64,000 nucleotides of DNA from Collinsella aerofaciens (GCF_015555045.1 NZ_JADNJQ010000005.1:1-64000); one strand, 5' to 3'; positions 24,427 through 34,031 are shown, numbered from the stretch's first letter. Made by a program: numbers and translations. Notes: generated by a model from the sequence alone, not told the origin.

Positions 24427-25470
24427 TTGTTTTCTTTGATGGATATGTTCTTCGGTAGCTATGCGGGCGATCTTGCCATCGACCTCGGCACCGCCAATAC
24501 GCTTGTCTCCGTGCGCGGCAAGGGCATCGTCATTCGCGAGCCCTCTGTAGTCGCCATCGACAAGAACGACGAGCGCATCCTGGCGGTCGGTATCGAGGCA
24601 AAGCGCATGCTCGGCCGTACGCCCGGCAACATCGTGGCCGTTCGTCCCCTGAAGGACGGCGTCATCGCCGACTTCGATGTTACAGAGGCTATGCTTCGCT
24701 ACTTTATCGACAAGGCGTCCGAGAAGCGCTATCCGTGGACCCCGCGTCCGCGCGTTGTCGTCTGCGTTCCCTCCGGTGTCACGTCGGTCGAGAAGCGTGC
24801 CGTCTTTGAGGCCACGATCCAGGCCGGCGCTCGCCAGGCCTATCTGATCGAAGAGCCTATGGCCGCCGCTATCGGCGCCGATCTGCCCGTCGAGGAACCC
24901 ACCGGCTCCATGGTCATCGACATCGGTGGCGGTACCACCGAGGTTGCCGTTATCGCTATGGGTGGCATCGTCGTCTCGCAGTCCATCCGTATTGCCGGCG
25001 ACGAGTTCGATCAGGCCATCCTCACGCACGTTCGTGATGCCTACAACTTGGCCATCGGCGAGCGTACGGCAGAGGACATCAAGATCAAGGTCGGCTCCGC
25101 CGTGCCGCTCAAGGACGAGCTCGACGTCGAGGTCAACGGCCGCGACGTGATCACCGGTCTGCCCAAGACCGTGCGCATCGAGAGCGAGGAGATTCGTCGC
25201 GCGCTCAACAAGCCGCTCGACGAGATGGCCAAGGCCGTCAAGGACGCACTCGACGCTACGCCTCCCGATCTTGCCTCGGACCTTATGTACTACGGTATTT
25301 TGCTGACTGGTGGCGGCGCGCTGCTGCGCGGTCTCGACGTGCGCCTGCGCGATGAGACCGGTGTTTCGGTCAACGTCAGCCCCACGGCGCTCGATAACGT
25401 CGTTAACGGCTGTGCCCGCGTGCTCGAGGCCAATGCGTTTGATGGCGGCTTCGTCCAGACCAATGCTTAA
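24427..25470 (+). CDS. mreB: Rod shape-determining protein MreB
   Basis: A 347-residue actin-like ATPase that forms membrane-bound filaments guiding lateral wall synthesis. The phosphate-1 motif IDLGTANTLV is at 18-27, phosphate-2 DIGGGTTEV from 165, and the adenosine motif LTGGGALLRGLD near 293. The start is TTG at 24427 with AGGAG 5 bases upstream; the N-terminus MFSLMDMFFGSY is hydrophobic and probably binds the membrane. It is the first gene of mreB-mreC-mreD-pbp2-rodA. Confidence 0.96.
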   Translation: MFSLMDMFFGSYAGDLAIDLGTANTLVSVRGKGIVIREPSVVAIDKNDERILAVGIEAKRMLGRTPGNIVAVRPLKDGVIADFDVTEAMLRYFIDKASEKRYPWTPRPRVVVCVPSGVTSVEKRAVFEATIQAGARQAYLIEEPMAAAIGADLPVEEPTGSMVIDIGGGTTEVAVIAMGGIVVSQSIRIAGDEFDQAILTHVRDAYNLAIGERTAEDIKIKVGSAVPLKDELDVEVNGRDVITGLPKTVRIESEEIRRALNKPLDEMAKAVKDALDATPPDLASDLMYYGILLTGGGALLRGLDVRLRDETGVSVNVSPTALDNVVNGCARVLEANAFDGGFVQTNA

Positions 25471-25491
25471 TTTCCAAAAGGTGGATTCCAT

Positions 25492-26490
25492 TTGGCACGA
25501 TCTTCGGGTTTCTCCACAAATCTGAATACCAAGCGACAATCAACGGGTATGCGCCCGTTGATTGTTTTCAGCCTGATTTCGGTGTTGCTGCTCACGTTTT
25601 ACATCCGCGAGGGCGAGGCAGGACCGATTCATGCCGTGCGTTCGGGCGTGACGACGATTACCTCGCCGGTGCGCTTTGTGGGCTCGGCTGTGGCGGCCCC
25701 CTTCAATGCGATCGGCAACGTGTTCTCTAACCTTACGGCGTCGCAGGACACGCTCGACGAGCTTAAGAAGCAAAACGAGGAGCTGACCTCTAAGGTTGCT
25801 GAGCTCTCCGAGGCTCAAAAGACCGCCGAGCGTCTGGAGGGGCTGGTCGGCCTGCAGTCGACCTACAACCTCAAATCGACCGCTGCTCGTATCGTTGGTG
25901 CCTCGGGCGATGCCTGGACCTCGACCGTAACCATCGACAAGGGCTCTGCCGACGGCCTTACCATCAACATGCCCGTGACGAGTTCTGCCGGTGTTATCGG
26001 TCAGATTATCGAGGTATCGGCCAAGACCTCTACCGTGCGCCTTATTGGCGACGAGAACTCGGGTGTGTCCGCCATGGTACAGGACACGCGCGCCCAGGGC
26101 ATGCTGCAGGGTCAGGCTGACGGCACGCTGCGTCTTGAGTACGTGAGCGTCGACTCCGATGTTAAGGTTGGCGACATCATCGTGACCTCGGGCATTGGCG
26201 GTGTATTCCCCAAGGGTCTACCGCTCGGCACCGTCTCGTCGGTTGAGAAGTCGGCAAACGACGTGTACTACACCATTGTGGTGCGCGCTCAGACCACGGC
26301 CGAGAACAACGAGGAAGTGCTGGTCATCACCTCGCTGACCGACGAACAGTCGGCTTCGGATGAGGACGTGAGCACCGCTAATAGCACGCCGCAGGGAACG
26401 TCGCGCGACGCTGCGACCAAGACGAAGGACGAGAGTTCGGATGACAGTTCCGACGCGTCCGAGACGACCGATTCCGGCTCGAGCGAATAG
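25492..26490 (+). CDS. mreC: Rod shape-determining protein MreC
   Basis: A 332-residue MreC: one N-terminal membrane helix (PLIVFSLISVLLLTFYI, about residues 23-39), a coiled coil at about 75-115 (LDELKKQNEELTSKVAEL), the double beta-barrel domain with ARIVGASGDAWTSTVTIDKG and GVFPKGLPLGTV, and a Ser/Asp-rich tail. It is an extracytoplasmic scaffold that activates PBP2-RodA. The start is TTG at 25492 with AAGGTGG upstream. It lies 21 bases after mreB. Confidence 0.94.
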   Translation: MARSSGFSTNLNTKRQSTGMRPLIVFSLISVLLLTFYIREGEAGPIHAVRSGVTTITSPVRFVGSAVAAPFNAIGNVFSNLTASQDTLDELKKQNEELTSKVAELSEAQKTAERLEGLVGLQSTYNLKSTAARIVGASGDAWTSTVTIDKGSADGLTINMPVTSSAGVIGQIIEVSAKTSTVRLIGDENSGVSAMVQDTRAQGMLQGQADGTLRLEYVSVDSDVKVGDIIVTSGIGGVFPKGLPLGTVSSVEKSANDVYYTIVVRAQTTAENNEEVLVITSLTDEQSASDEDVSTANSTPQGTSRDAATKTKDESSDDSSDASETTDSGSSE

Positions 26491-26501
26491 GGGGCATGTC
26501 C

Positions 26502-27068
26502 ATGGATCTACACGAGCAGGGGATGAGCTCCCGTACGTTTGTAATCGCCGCCATCGTGTGCGTGCTGCTGCAGGCAGGCCTGGCACCGCAGATCTCCATT
26601 GCGGGCGGTCGCGTCAACTTCATGATTATCCTGGTGTGCCTAAGCGTGTTCTCGGGCGACCCGACCCGTGCCGTCGTGTGCGGTTTTTGCAGCGGCTTGT
26701 TCTATGACCTGTCCGCTGCCGTGCCGGTGGGCGTTATGTCGCTCCTGCTGACCGTGGGTTCTTTTGCCCTGGTGCACAGCGCCGTCGGTCAGACGGGCGG
26801 TACCCCGAGTGCGCGCGGCATCACTGTGGGCGCCTTCGCGCTCGTCATTAATGTGATCTACAGCATCATCTTGCTGTTTATGGGTTTGGAGACGAGCTTT
26901 GTCGTGGCGATCTTCGGCCATGCGCTGCCGTCCTCGATCCTGACGGGTCTGGTTGCCATTCCGTTTTTGATGTCCGGCGTCGTGCCGCAGTCCGGCTATG
27001 GATTCTCCGCACGTGGCGGACGCCAGACGGGTATGCGCTTTAAGCCCAAGACCCGCAAGCTCAAATAG
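26502..27068 (+). CDS. mreD: Rod shape-determining protein MreD
   Basis: A 188-residue integral membrane protein with about five or six helices, fitting MreD in size and position. The segment NFMIILVCLSVFSGD and GFCSGLFYDLSAAVPVG match the family's loop between helices. The ATG at 26502 has better spacing from AGGGGGC than the ATG at 26496. It lies between mreC and the PBP2 gene. Confidence 0.9.
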   Translation: MDLHEQGMSSRTFVIAAIVCVLLQAGLAPQISIAGGRVNFMIILVCLSVFSGDPTRAVVCGFCSGLFYDLSAAVPVGVMSLLLTVGSFALVHSAVGQTGGTPSARGITVGAFALVINVIYSIILLFMGLETSFVVAIFGHALPSSILTGLVAIPFLMSGVVPQSGYGFSARGGRQTGMRFKPKTRKLK

Positions 27069-27081
27069 GGGAGGCCCGTAG

Positions 27082-29151
27082 ATGTCTTCCCAGATGACGG
27101 TTATTATCGCCGGTATCGTGCTGGTTGTGGCCATCGTGGTCGCGCTGGTCATCATGCGTCGAGGCGATTCCCGTTTTACCTACGATACACAGCATGGAAC
27201 GGCCCCGCGCGCCACCGAGGGCGAGGGCAATACCGCGGCGACCGCCTTTAAGGGCCGCTTTTCCATCCTCACCACGGGTGTGGGCGCGATGTTTGCGGCA
27301 CTTGCCGTCAAGCTGTGGGGCATGCAGATGGTCTCGTCGGACTATTACGAGAAGCAGGCCAATAGTAATCAGACTCGCACCGTTACCACACCCGCTGTGC
27401 GCGGCCGCATCCTCGACCGCAATGGCGTGGCGCTTGTCCAGAACCGTCCCTCACTTGCTGTCGTGGCCTACCGCGACCTTGCCGAGGATGAGGTTCTGGT
27501 TCGCCATCTTGCCAACGTGCTTGGAATGCCTTATGTGGCGGTCCTTCGCAATATTCAGGACAATACAGAGGGCGCTCAGAGCCTGCATACCATCGCGACG
27601 GACGTCCGTCGCTCCACGGTTGCCTATATCAAGGAACACGCCGGCGAGTTCCCGGGCGTCAAGATTGCCGAGCGTACCGAGCGCCAGTATCCATACGGCG
27701 AGACGGCATGCCATATCTTGGGCTATACCGGCACCATTACCTCCGAGCAGCTCGAGGCCCAGAATAAGAAAACCTCTGGCGATGATGATGCTTCTGCTGG
27801 CAAGATTACGTACCAGTCGGGCGATATCGTGGGCCAGGCGGGCGTTGAGAGCTACTACGAAAACCTGCTGCAGGGTATTCGTGGCGAGCAGACCGTCAAG
27901 GTCGATGCCTCGGGCAATGTGACCGGTCAGGCCGGCGCCGTACCCGCAAAGGCCGGCTCTGACATTAAGCTCACGCTCGACCTTAAGATCCAACAGGCCT
28001 GTGAGGCGGCACTGGCGAGCGCTATCGAGCTTGCCAAGACCACTGGCTACAGCAATGCCGGTAACGGCGCCGTGGTGTGTCTCGATCCCAACAATGGCGA
28101 GATCCTGGGCATGGCGAGCGAGCCCAAGTTCGATCCGTCCGTCTTTATCGGCGGCGTCTCAAATGACGTGTGGACCGAGCTCAATGATGACAAGGGTTCG
28201 CACCCGCTGCTCAACCGCGCCATTAGCGGACAGTACATGTCGGCCTCGACCATCAAGCCGCTCTCGGCGCTGGCCGGTCTTGAGTTTGGAACCTACACTT
28301 CAACGCAGACAACCAACTGCACGGGCTATTGGACGGGCCTGGGCAAGGCTTGGGGCAAGCGCTGCTGGCTGACGTCTGGCCACGGCACCATGACGCTGCA
28401 GTCGGGTATCGCCAACTCGTGCGACCCCGTCTTCTACGACATGGGCAAGGCGTTCTTTTATGACGAGCAACATCCCGAGGGCCTGCAGGAGGTCTTTCGT
28501 CGCTGGGGTCTAGGCAAGACCTGCGGTATCGATCTGCCGAGTGAGGGCGCGGGCCGTATTCCCGATGCCGAGTGGAAAGAGTCGTACTTCACCGACGCAT
28601 CTGCCGAGGACCGCAAGTGGAATGCCGGCGATATGACCAACATTGCCATCGGTCAGGGTGACATCCTGGTGACGCCCCTGCAGATGGCGTGCGCCTATAT
28701 GGGTCTTGCCAACGGCGGCAAACAGTACGTGCCTCACGTGTTTTTGTCTGCCGTGTCGCGCGATGGCGACGGCGATGCCTATAAGTACAACGGCAAGGGC
28801 AAGAAGAAGCGCCTGGAGGCCAAGATCAACAGCGATTCGGATTTGGCTCTTGTTCGCAACGGCATGCACGACGTGATTTACACGGCATCGACGTCCCTGG
28901 CGGCTCACTTTGGCACCCTGACGCCCCAGGTATACGGCAAGTCGGGCACGGGCGAGAAAAGCGGCGAGGACGAATACGCGTGGTTCTGCGCCTATGCACC
29001 GGCCGATGATCCCAAGTATGTCATCGCTACTGTCCTGGAGCAGGGCGGCGGCGGCTCAGATACCGCGATGCATGTCGTGCGCGACGTGCTCGGTGTGATT
29101 TATGACGAGCCCGATACCTCTTCGGCCTCGGGCGATTCTTCGGTTCGATAG
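27082..29151 (+). CDS. mrdA: Penicillin-binding protein 2 (elongasome transpeptidase)
   Basis: A 689-residue class B PBP that cross-links peptidoglycan with RodA. The transpeptidase motifs are S389-T-I-K (SxxK), S446-C-D (SxD, as in PBP2) and KSGTG from K620. The dimerisation domain with RGRILDRNGVALVQNRPSL is at about 112-130. Unusually, there are two hydrophobic segments at the N-terminus: 5-25 (MTVIIAGIVLVVAIVVALVI) and about 57-78 (ILTTGVGAMFAALAVKLWG). The second is the usual PBP2 anchor, so the first is an extra helix with a 30-residue linker. SD GGGGAGG precedes the ATG. Confidence 0.94.
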   Translation: MSSQMTVIIAGIVLVVAIVVALVIMRRGDSRFTYDTQHGTAPRATEGEGNTAATAFKGRFSILTTGVGAMFAALAVKLWGMQMVSSDYYEKQANSNQTRTVTTPAVRGRILDRNGVALVQNRPSLAVVAYRDLAEDEVLVRHLANVLGMPYVAVLRNIQDNTEGAQSLHTIATDVRRSTVAYIKEHAGEFPGVKIAERTERQYPYGETACHILGYTGTITSEQLEAQNKKTSGDDDASAGKITYQSGDIVGQAGVESYYENLLQGIRGEQTVKVDASGNVTGQAGAVPAKAGSDIKLTLDLKIQQACEAALASAIELAKTTGYSNAGNGAVVCLDPNNGEILGMASEPKFDPSVFIGGVSNDVWTELNDDKGSHPLLNRAISGQYMSASTIKPLSALAGLEFGTYTSTQTTNCTGYWTGLGKAWGKRCWLTSGHGTMTLQSGIANSCDPVFYDMGKAFFYDEQHPEGLQEVFRRWGLGKTCGIDLPSEGAGRIPDAEWKESYFTDASAEDRKWNAGDMTNIAIGQGDILVTPLQMACAYMGLANGGKQYVPHVFLSAVSRDGDGDAYKYNGKGKKKRLEAKINSDSDLALVRNGMHDVIYTASTSLAAHFGTLTPQVYGKSGTGEKSGEDEYAWFCAYAPADDPKYVIATVLEQGGGGSDTAMHVVRDVLGVIYDEPDTSSASGDSSVR

Positions 29152-29160
29152 GAGGTTGCG

Positions 29161-30387
29161 ATGGATTTTTCTCCGGCGGATCTGTTCCGTTCAACCAAGA
29201 CCGGCTCTCGCAGCAGCCTGGACCGCGTCAACAAGCAACTTTCGGCCTCGCGCGGCACGTTTCGCCAAAAGGTGCATATCGGTGTGCTCGTGGCTACTGT
29301 GGCGCTCGTCGCCTACGGTGCCATCATCATCTGGTCGGCTTCGCAGTTTAAGGCCGATGCCTCGTTCTCACGCCATCTGCTGGGAATTGGCATCGGAGCG
29401 GTGCTGGCGGTGCTGGTCTGGCGTACCGATCTGCGCGGTATTTCCAATTTCTCGACGGCGTTGCTCGCCATCGACCTGATCGTGATCCTCTCGCCCAAGA
29501 TTCCGGGTCTGTCCTATACGGGCGGTCTGGGCATGACGGGCTGGATCAAGATTCCCGGTATCGGCTTGACATTCCAGCCGGTTGAGCTTGCCAAGCTCAT
29601 CACCATCTTCTTTATTGCTACGCTTGGATCGCAGTATAACGGCCGCATCGATACCGTTCGCGACTACGTCAAGCTCTGCGGCATGCTGTCCATTCCGTTT
29701 TTGGCCGTCGTCGCCATGGGCGACCTGGGCTCGGGCCTGGTCGTGCTGGTTTCGGGCGCCATCGTCATTTGTATGAGCGGTGCACGCCGCGAATGGGTGC
29801 TGTCGACCCTGGCCCTGCTCGTGGGCCTGGTGGCCCTCGTCCTGGCGCTCGATTCGGTCTTTGATTCGTTGCTCGGCCACGATGTGCTCATCAAGCAGTA
29901 TCAGATGAACCGTCTGACGGTCTTTATCGACCCCGATAATGCCGATTCGGACGATGCCTACAACCTGCAGCAGTCGCTTATCGCTGTTGGCTCGGGCGGC
30001 TTCTTTGGTAAGGGTTTGGGCCATGCGACGCAGTCTGCCGGCGGCTTTCTGCCCGAGTTTCATACCGATTTCGTCTTCGCCTTTTTGTCCGAGACCTTTG
30101 GCTTCTGCGGCTCCTTTTTGCTGCTGTGCTTGTACGTGCTGCTCATCTTCTCGACGATCCGCGTTGCCTTTAAGTGCGAGTCTCTGTTCCTACGCTTATC
30201 ATGCGTAGGTATCGTTGGCATGTGGGCGTTCCAGACCTTCGAAAACATCGGCATGTGCATCGGCGTGATGCCGATTACCGGTATTCCGCTCCCATTTATT
30301 AGCTTCGGTTCGTCTTCGATGATGATTCAGCTGCTGACGGTGGGTATCGTACAATCCATATGGCGGCATCGTTCGGGCGCCGCGTAA
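29161..30387 (+). CDS. rodA: Peptidoglycan glycosyltransferase RodA
   Basis: A 408-residue SEDS protein with about ten membrane helices. It polymerises lipid II with PBP2, whose gene ends 9 bases upstream. Key parts are FQPVELAKLITIFF, the large loop with YQMNRLTVFIDPDNADSDDA and QQSLIAVGSGGFFGKG holding the functionally important Asp region, LPEFHTDFVFA, and the end GIPLPFISFGSSSM. The N-terminal 40 residues are cytosolic and basic. The ATG follows GGAGG. Confidence 0.95.
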   Translation: MDFSPADLFRSTKTGSRSSLDRVNKQLSASRGTFRQKVHIGVLVATVALVAYGAIIIWSASQFKADASFSRHLLGIGIGAVLAVLVWRTDLRGISNFSTALLAIDLIVILSPKIPGLSYTGGLGMTGWIKIPGIGLTFQPVELAKLITIFFIATLGSQYNGRIDTVRDYVKLCGMLSIPFLAVVAMGDLGSGLVVLVSGAIVICMSGARREWVLSTLALLVGLVALVLALDSVFDSLLGHDVLIKQYQMNRLTVFIDPDNADSDDAYNLQQSLIAVGSGGFFGKGLGHATQSAGGFLPEFHTDFVFAFLSETFGFCGSFLLLCLYVLLIFSTIRVAFKCESLFLRLSCVGIVGMWAFQTFENIGMCIGVMPITGIPLPFISFGSSSMMIQLLTVGIVQSIWRHRSGAA

Positions 30388-30404
30388 CGCTGGAGGGGTT
30401 TGCC

Positions 30405-31334
30405 ATGAAAATTCCCGTAGATAAGCTGACCCGCGCTTTTAAGATGGGCGCGTCCGTTAAGAAGGATTCCGATACACCTGTGCGCGTCTCGGTCTATCTG
30501 GATTCGTCCGCCTCGCGCTTTCTGGCCGAGACGGTGCGTGACGCCTTTGTGCCGCAGACGACCTCGGGCATTGTGCGCGTCGAGCGTCTGGGGGAGGAGC
30601 GAATTGCTCCAAAGACCGATACCGATGTGGTGCTGGTGCTCTCGTGTGGTTCCGACCGCTTGGAGAGTGCCGTGCAGGAGCTCGTGATCGCCGGCGCGCC
30701 CGTGTGCGTGCTTGCCGAGTCTGCTGTGGAGGTGCCGTTTATCGAGGAGTCCACGCCCATGCTTGGCGTGGTAGCGGCAACCGATAAGACGTATCTGCTC
30801 GAGACGCTTGCCCGCTGGATTCTCGATCGCACCGACAAGGAAACGGCTTTTGCGGCGAACTTTGCCTTCATGCGCATCGCGGCCGCCAATCGTATCATCA
30901 CCTCGTGTGCGCTCACCAATATGGCGACCGGTGCACTGGTGTTTTTGCCGGGCGCCGATTATCCCGTTATGGCGCTGGCGCAGGTGGGCATGCTCTTTGA
31001 GCTCGCTGCCGTCTTTGGATGCGGCATTAAGCCTGAGCGCGGCTACGAGGTCGCGGGCGTGCTTGCCGGCGGTCTTGTGATCCGCGCGGTCACCCGCGCG
31101 CTCGTCAAACAGACGCCGCATATTGGGTTTGCCGTCAAGGCGCTCACTGCTGCCGCGGGCACCTACGGCATGGGCCGTGCGCTTGTTTCGCTCTACGAGC
31201 GCGATGTCGACTACAGCCGTGCCAACGAGGTGGTCACTGCCACGTTCTCCCGCGTTCGCGATCTGGTGACCACGGTCGCGGGCGCTACCCGTCCTATGGC
31301 GTCCTACCAAGACGCATCCGATCTCGCTGCTTAG
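30405..31334 (+). CDS. DUF697-like protein downstream of rodA
   Basis: A 309-residue protein; the ATG at 30405 is chosen because GGAGGGG lies just upstream. Residues 30-130 look like a Rossmann-like alpha/beta domain (VVLVLSCGSDRLESAV; VCVLAESAVEVPFIEES). The second half has the pattern FLPGADYPVMALAQVGMLFEL, as in DUF697 proteins, where this part is an amphipathic or membrane-associated domain often joined to Era-like GTPases. No GTPase motifs (GxxxxGKS) are present here. Its place right after rodA suggests a link to cell-wall growth, but this is inference. Confidence 0.65.
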   Translation: MKIPVDKLTRAFKMGASVKKDSDTPVRVSVYLDSSASRFLAETVRDAFVPQTTSGIVRVERLGEERIAPKTDTDVVLVLSCGSDRLESAVQELVIAGAPVCVLAESAVEVPFIEESTPMLGVVAATDKTYLLETLARWILDRTDKETAFAANFAFMRIAAANRIITSCALTNMATGALVFLPGADYPVMALAQVGMLFELAAVFGCGIKPERGYEVAGVLAGGLVIRAVTRALVKQTPHIGFAVKALTAAAGTYGMGRALVSLYERDVDYSRANEVVTATFSRVRDLVTTVAGATRPMASYQDASDLAA

Positions 31335-31344
31335 GGGTTTTCCG

Positions 31345-33222
31345 TTGCGCGTTGCATACCAAGACTGTTTTCATTTAATTGAGCCGTTGCTCGCCAAGGT
31401 CGAGAAGCCGAGCCGCTATATCGATCACGAGTGGGGCACGCTTTCCAAGGCCGATGCCGACTACCGTTGCTGCCTGATCTATCCGGATGTGTACGAGGTC
31501 GGTCTGCCCAACCAGGGCATCGCCATCCTCTACAACATCCTTAACCAGGCCGAGGGCATCTCCTGCGAGCGCGGCTATGTGCCGTGGCCCGATATGGGCG
31601 ACGCCATGCGCGAGGCGGGTATTCCGCTGCTATCGCTCGAGGGTGCAGCGCCGGTCGCTTCGTTTGATATCGTCGGTCTGCATGTGCCGCACGAGATGGC
31701 GGTGACGAACTTCCTCGAGGCTTTGGACCTCGCTGGCATTCCGCTGTTAGCGGCCGACCGAGGTGAAGACGACCCAATCATCATCGCCGGCGGTCCCTCG
31801 GTGTACAACCCCGAGCCGTACGCGGCCTTCTTCGATGCCATCCTCATCGGTGAGGGCGAGGAATCGCTGCTCGAGACCTGCCAGCTGCATCGCCGCCTGC
31901 GTGACGAAGGGGTCCCGCGCGCGCAGATTGTTGAGCAGCTTGCATCCATTGCCGGCAACTACGTGCCGTCGCTCTATGAGGTTCGTCACGACGAGCCCTG
32001 CTCGCCGCATGGCTACACCGTGCCGCGTGAAGGCAAGGATGCGCCTACTGTGGTCTACAAACGCGTCGTCGAGGATTTCGGCGCCACGAATCCGCTGTCG
32101 CAGTCGTGCGTACCCTATGCGCAGCTAGTCCACGACCGCCTGTCTATCGAGATCCTGCGCGGCTGCGCCCGCGGCTGTCGTTTTTGCCAGGCCGGCATGA
32201 CGTATCGCCCGGTGCGCGAGCGCTCGGCCGACCAGATCGTCTCGTCGGTGATTCAGGGTCTGGAAAAGACCGGCTATGACGAGGTGTCGCTGACCTCGCT
32301 CTCCACGACCGACCACTCCTGCATTCGCGACGTGCTCGGCAGGCTCAACCGTCGCCTGGAGGATACGGGTATTCGCGTGTCTATTCCGTCGCAGCGCCTG
32401 GATTCGTTTGGCGTGGATATGGCCGAGTCGGTCGCCGGCGAAAAGAAGGGCGGCCTGACGTTCGCGCCCGAGGCCGGCAGCCAGCGCATGCGCGACATCA
32501 TTAACAAGAACGTGACCGAGGAGGACTTGGACCGTGCGGCCAAGGCGGCCTTCGAGGCCGGCTGGAACCGTATGAAGCTCTACTTTATGATGGGCCTTCC
32601 CGGTGAGCGCGACGAGGACATCGTGGCCATCGCCAATCTGGCCGATCACGTGCTGGAGCTCGGTCGTTCCGTGGTGCCCAAGGCTCGTCGCGGCTCGATC
32701 TCGGTGTCCATCTCGGTTTCGGTCTTTATCCCCAAGGCTGCCACGCCGTTCCAGTGGTGCCCGCAGCTCGACTACGACGACGTCAAGCGTCGCCAGAAGC
32801 TGCTTATCACGAGCGTTCGCAACCGTGCCGTCCGCGTGCATTACCACGATGCCGAGACTTCGCTCATCGAGGCCGCGCTGTCCCGCGCCGGTCGCGACAT
32901 GACGCCCGTCATCATCGATGCTTGGCGCTCGGGCTCTCGCTTTGACGCCTGGGTAGAGCATTTCTCGCTCGATAACTGGAAGGAGGCTGCTGCCAAAAAC
33001 GGCATCGACCTCAATGAGCTCGTGCACCTGCCCTACGAGTTGGACTGGCGCCTGCCGTGGGAGCACGTGAGCCCCGGCTGCACGCGCGGCTTCCTCGAGC
33101 GCGAGTACCGTCGCTCGCTCGAGGGCGTCACGACTCCCGACTGTACCCGCACGTCGTGCACCGGCTGCGGGATCTGCCCCACGCTCCACGCCAAGAATGT
33201 ATTGATGGGTGATCGCGCATGA
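31345..33222 (+). CDS. B12-binding-fold radical SAM protein (TIGR03960 type)
   Basis: A 625-residue radical SAM protein. The N-terminal 180 residues have a cobalamin-binding-like fold (YPDVYEVGLPNQGIAILYN), then the cluster motif C274-x3-C278-x2-C281 in RGCARGCRFCQAGM, and a TIM barrel with LTSLSTTDHSCI, FAPEAGSQRMRDIINK and KLYFMMGLPGE. The C-terminus has four extra cysteines (C600, C605, C608, C611). The start is TTG at 31345. It overlaps the next gene by 4 bases (ATGA). The substrate is unknown; tRNA or other RNA modification has been guessed from its position next to ribosomal genes. Confidence 0.85.
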   Translation: MRVAYQDCFHLIEPLLAKVEKPSRYIDHEWGTLSKADADYRCCLIYPDVYEVGLPNQGIAILYNILNQAEGISCERGYVPWPDMGDAMREAGIPLLSLEGAAPVASFDIVGLHVPHEMAVTNFLEALDLAGIPLLAADRGEDDPIIIAGGPSVYNPEPYAAFFDAILIGEGEESLLETCQLHRRLRDEGVPRAQIVEQLASIAGNYVPSLYEVRHDEPCSPHGYTVPREGKDAPTVVYKRVVEDFGATNPLSQSCVPYAQLVHDRLSIEILRGCARGCRFCQAGMTYRPVRERSADQIVSSVIQGLEKTGYDEVSLTSLSTTDHSCIRDVLGRLNRRLEDTGIRVSIPSQRLDSFGVDMAESVAGEKKGGLTFAPEAGSQRMRDIINKNVTEEDLDRAAKAAFEAGWNRMKLYFMMGLPGERDEDIVAIANLADHVLELGRSVVPKARRGSISVSISVSVFIPKAATPFQWCPQLDYDDVKRRQKLLITSVRNRAVRVHYHDAETSLIEAALSRAGRDMTPVIIDAWRSGSRFDAWVEHFSLDNWKEAAAKNGIDLNELVHLPYELDWRLPWEHVSPGCTRGFLEREYRRSLEGVTTPDCTRTSCTGCGICPTLHAKNVLMGDRA

Positions 33223-34031
33223 GTGAGCGCCTGACCGACAACTCCTCGCTCTTTAGGCTTCGTGTTCGCTATGGCAAGCGCGATCGCCTTAAGTACCTGG
33301 GCCATCTCGAAGTAATCCATACCATTGAGCGCATCGTGCGCCGTGCGGGACTTCCCTATGCCGTCACGCAGGGCTTCTCTCCGCACATGCGCGTGGGCTT
33401 CTCTTCGGCGCTGCCGGTGGGTACGTCGTCGACCTGCGAGTGGTATGACCTGTTTATGACCGAGTTCGTGGCGCTCGACGAGGCGTTTGGGCGCCTGGCT
33501 GCGGCGTCTCCGGCCGATCTGGCGCCCATCGAGGCGGCGTACATCGACGTGCGCACGCCGGCGTTGACGGCGCAGCTCACGCGCCTGTCGTATCGCATCG
33601 ACCTGCACTTGGATCCCGAGGCGCCCGTAAGCGCCGACGAGGTGCGTCGTGCGATCGACACGCTGCGCGCGGGCCACGGCATCGACTACGCGCGCGGCAA
33701 AAAGAGCAAGCGCTTGGATTTGGATCACACGCTCGTGGGCTATGAGCTCACGGCGGGGGAGCGCCCAGACCATTTGGTGCTCATGCTCGACACCCATGCC
33801 GACAACGAGGGCTCCATGCGTCCGGAAATTTTGCTTTCTGCTGCTGATGTTTTGTTGCAGGGCTTGACCCCGGGCGTGGATGCACCTATTGTTTCCACCG
33901 GTATGCAAGACCTCGTGACCATCTGCTCCTACGATGTCGAGCGTCAGAATCAAGCATGCGAGGACGACGAGGGCCGACTCGTCAGCCCCATACCTGTGCG
34001 AACTTGTGGATTTGCTCCACATACTCGTTGA
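33219..34031 (+). CDS. Radical SAM-linked protein (TIGR03936/DUF2344)
   Basis: A 270-residue protein of the family that occurs fused to or next to TIGR03960-type radical SAM proteins. It starts FRLRVRYGKRDRLKYLGHLE, followed by GFSPHMRVGFSSALPVGTSS, both typical. It overlaps the radical SAM gene by ATGA and so is translationally coupled. The family resembles the RNA-binding part of some tRNA enzymes, so it may present the substrate to the radical SAM partner; this is inference. The last 30 residues have low similarity to the family core and pass the rplU -35 (34028-34033). Confidence 0.85.
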   Translation: MSERLTDNSSLFRLRVRYGKRDRLKYLGHLEVIHTIERIVRRAGLPYAVTQGFSPHMRVGFSSALPVGTSSTCEWYDLFMTEFVALDEAFGRLAAASPADLAPIEAAYIDVRTPALTAQLTRLSYRIDLHLDPEAPVSADEVRRAIDTLRAGHGIDYARGKKSKRLDLDHTLVGYELTAGERPDHLVLMLDTHADNEGSMRPEILLSAADVLLQGLTPGVDAPIVSTGMQDLVTICSYDVERQNQACEDDEGRLVSPIPVRTCGFAPHTR

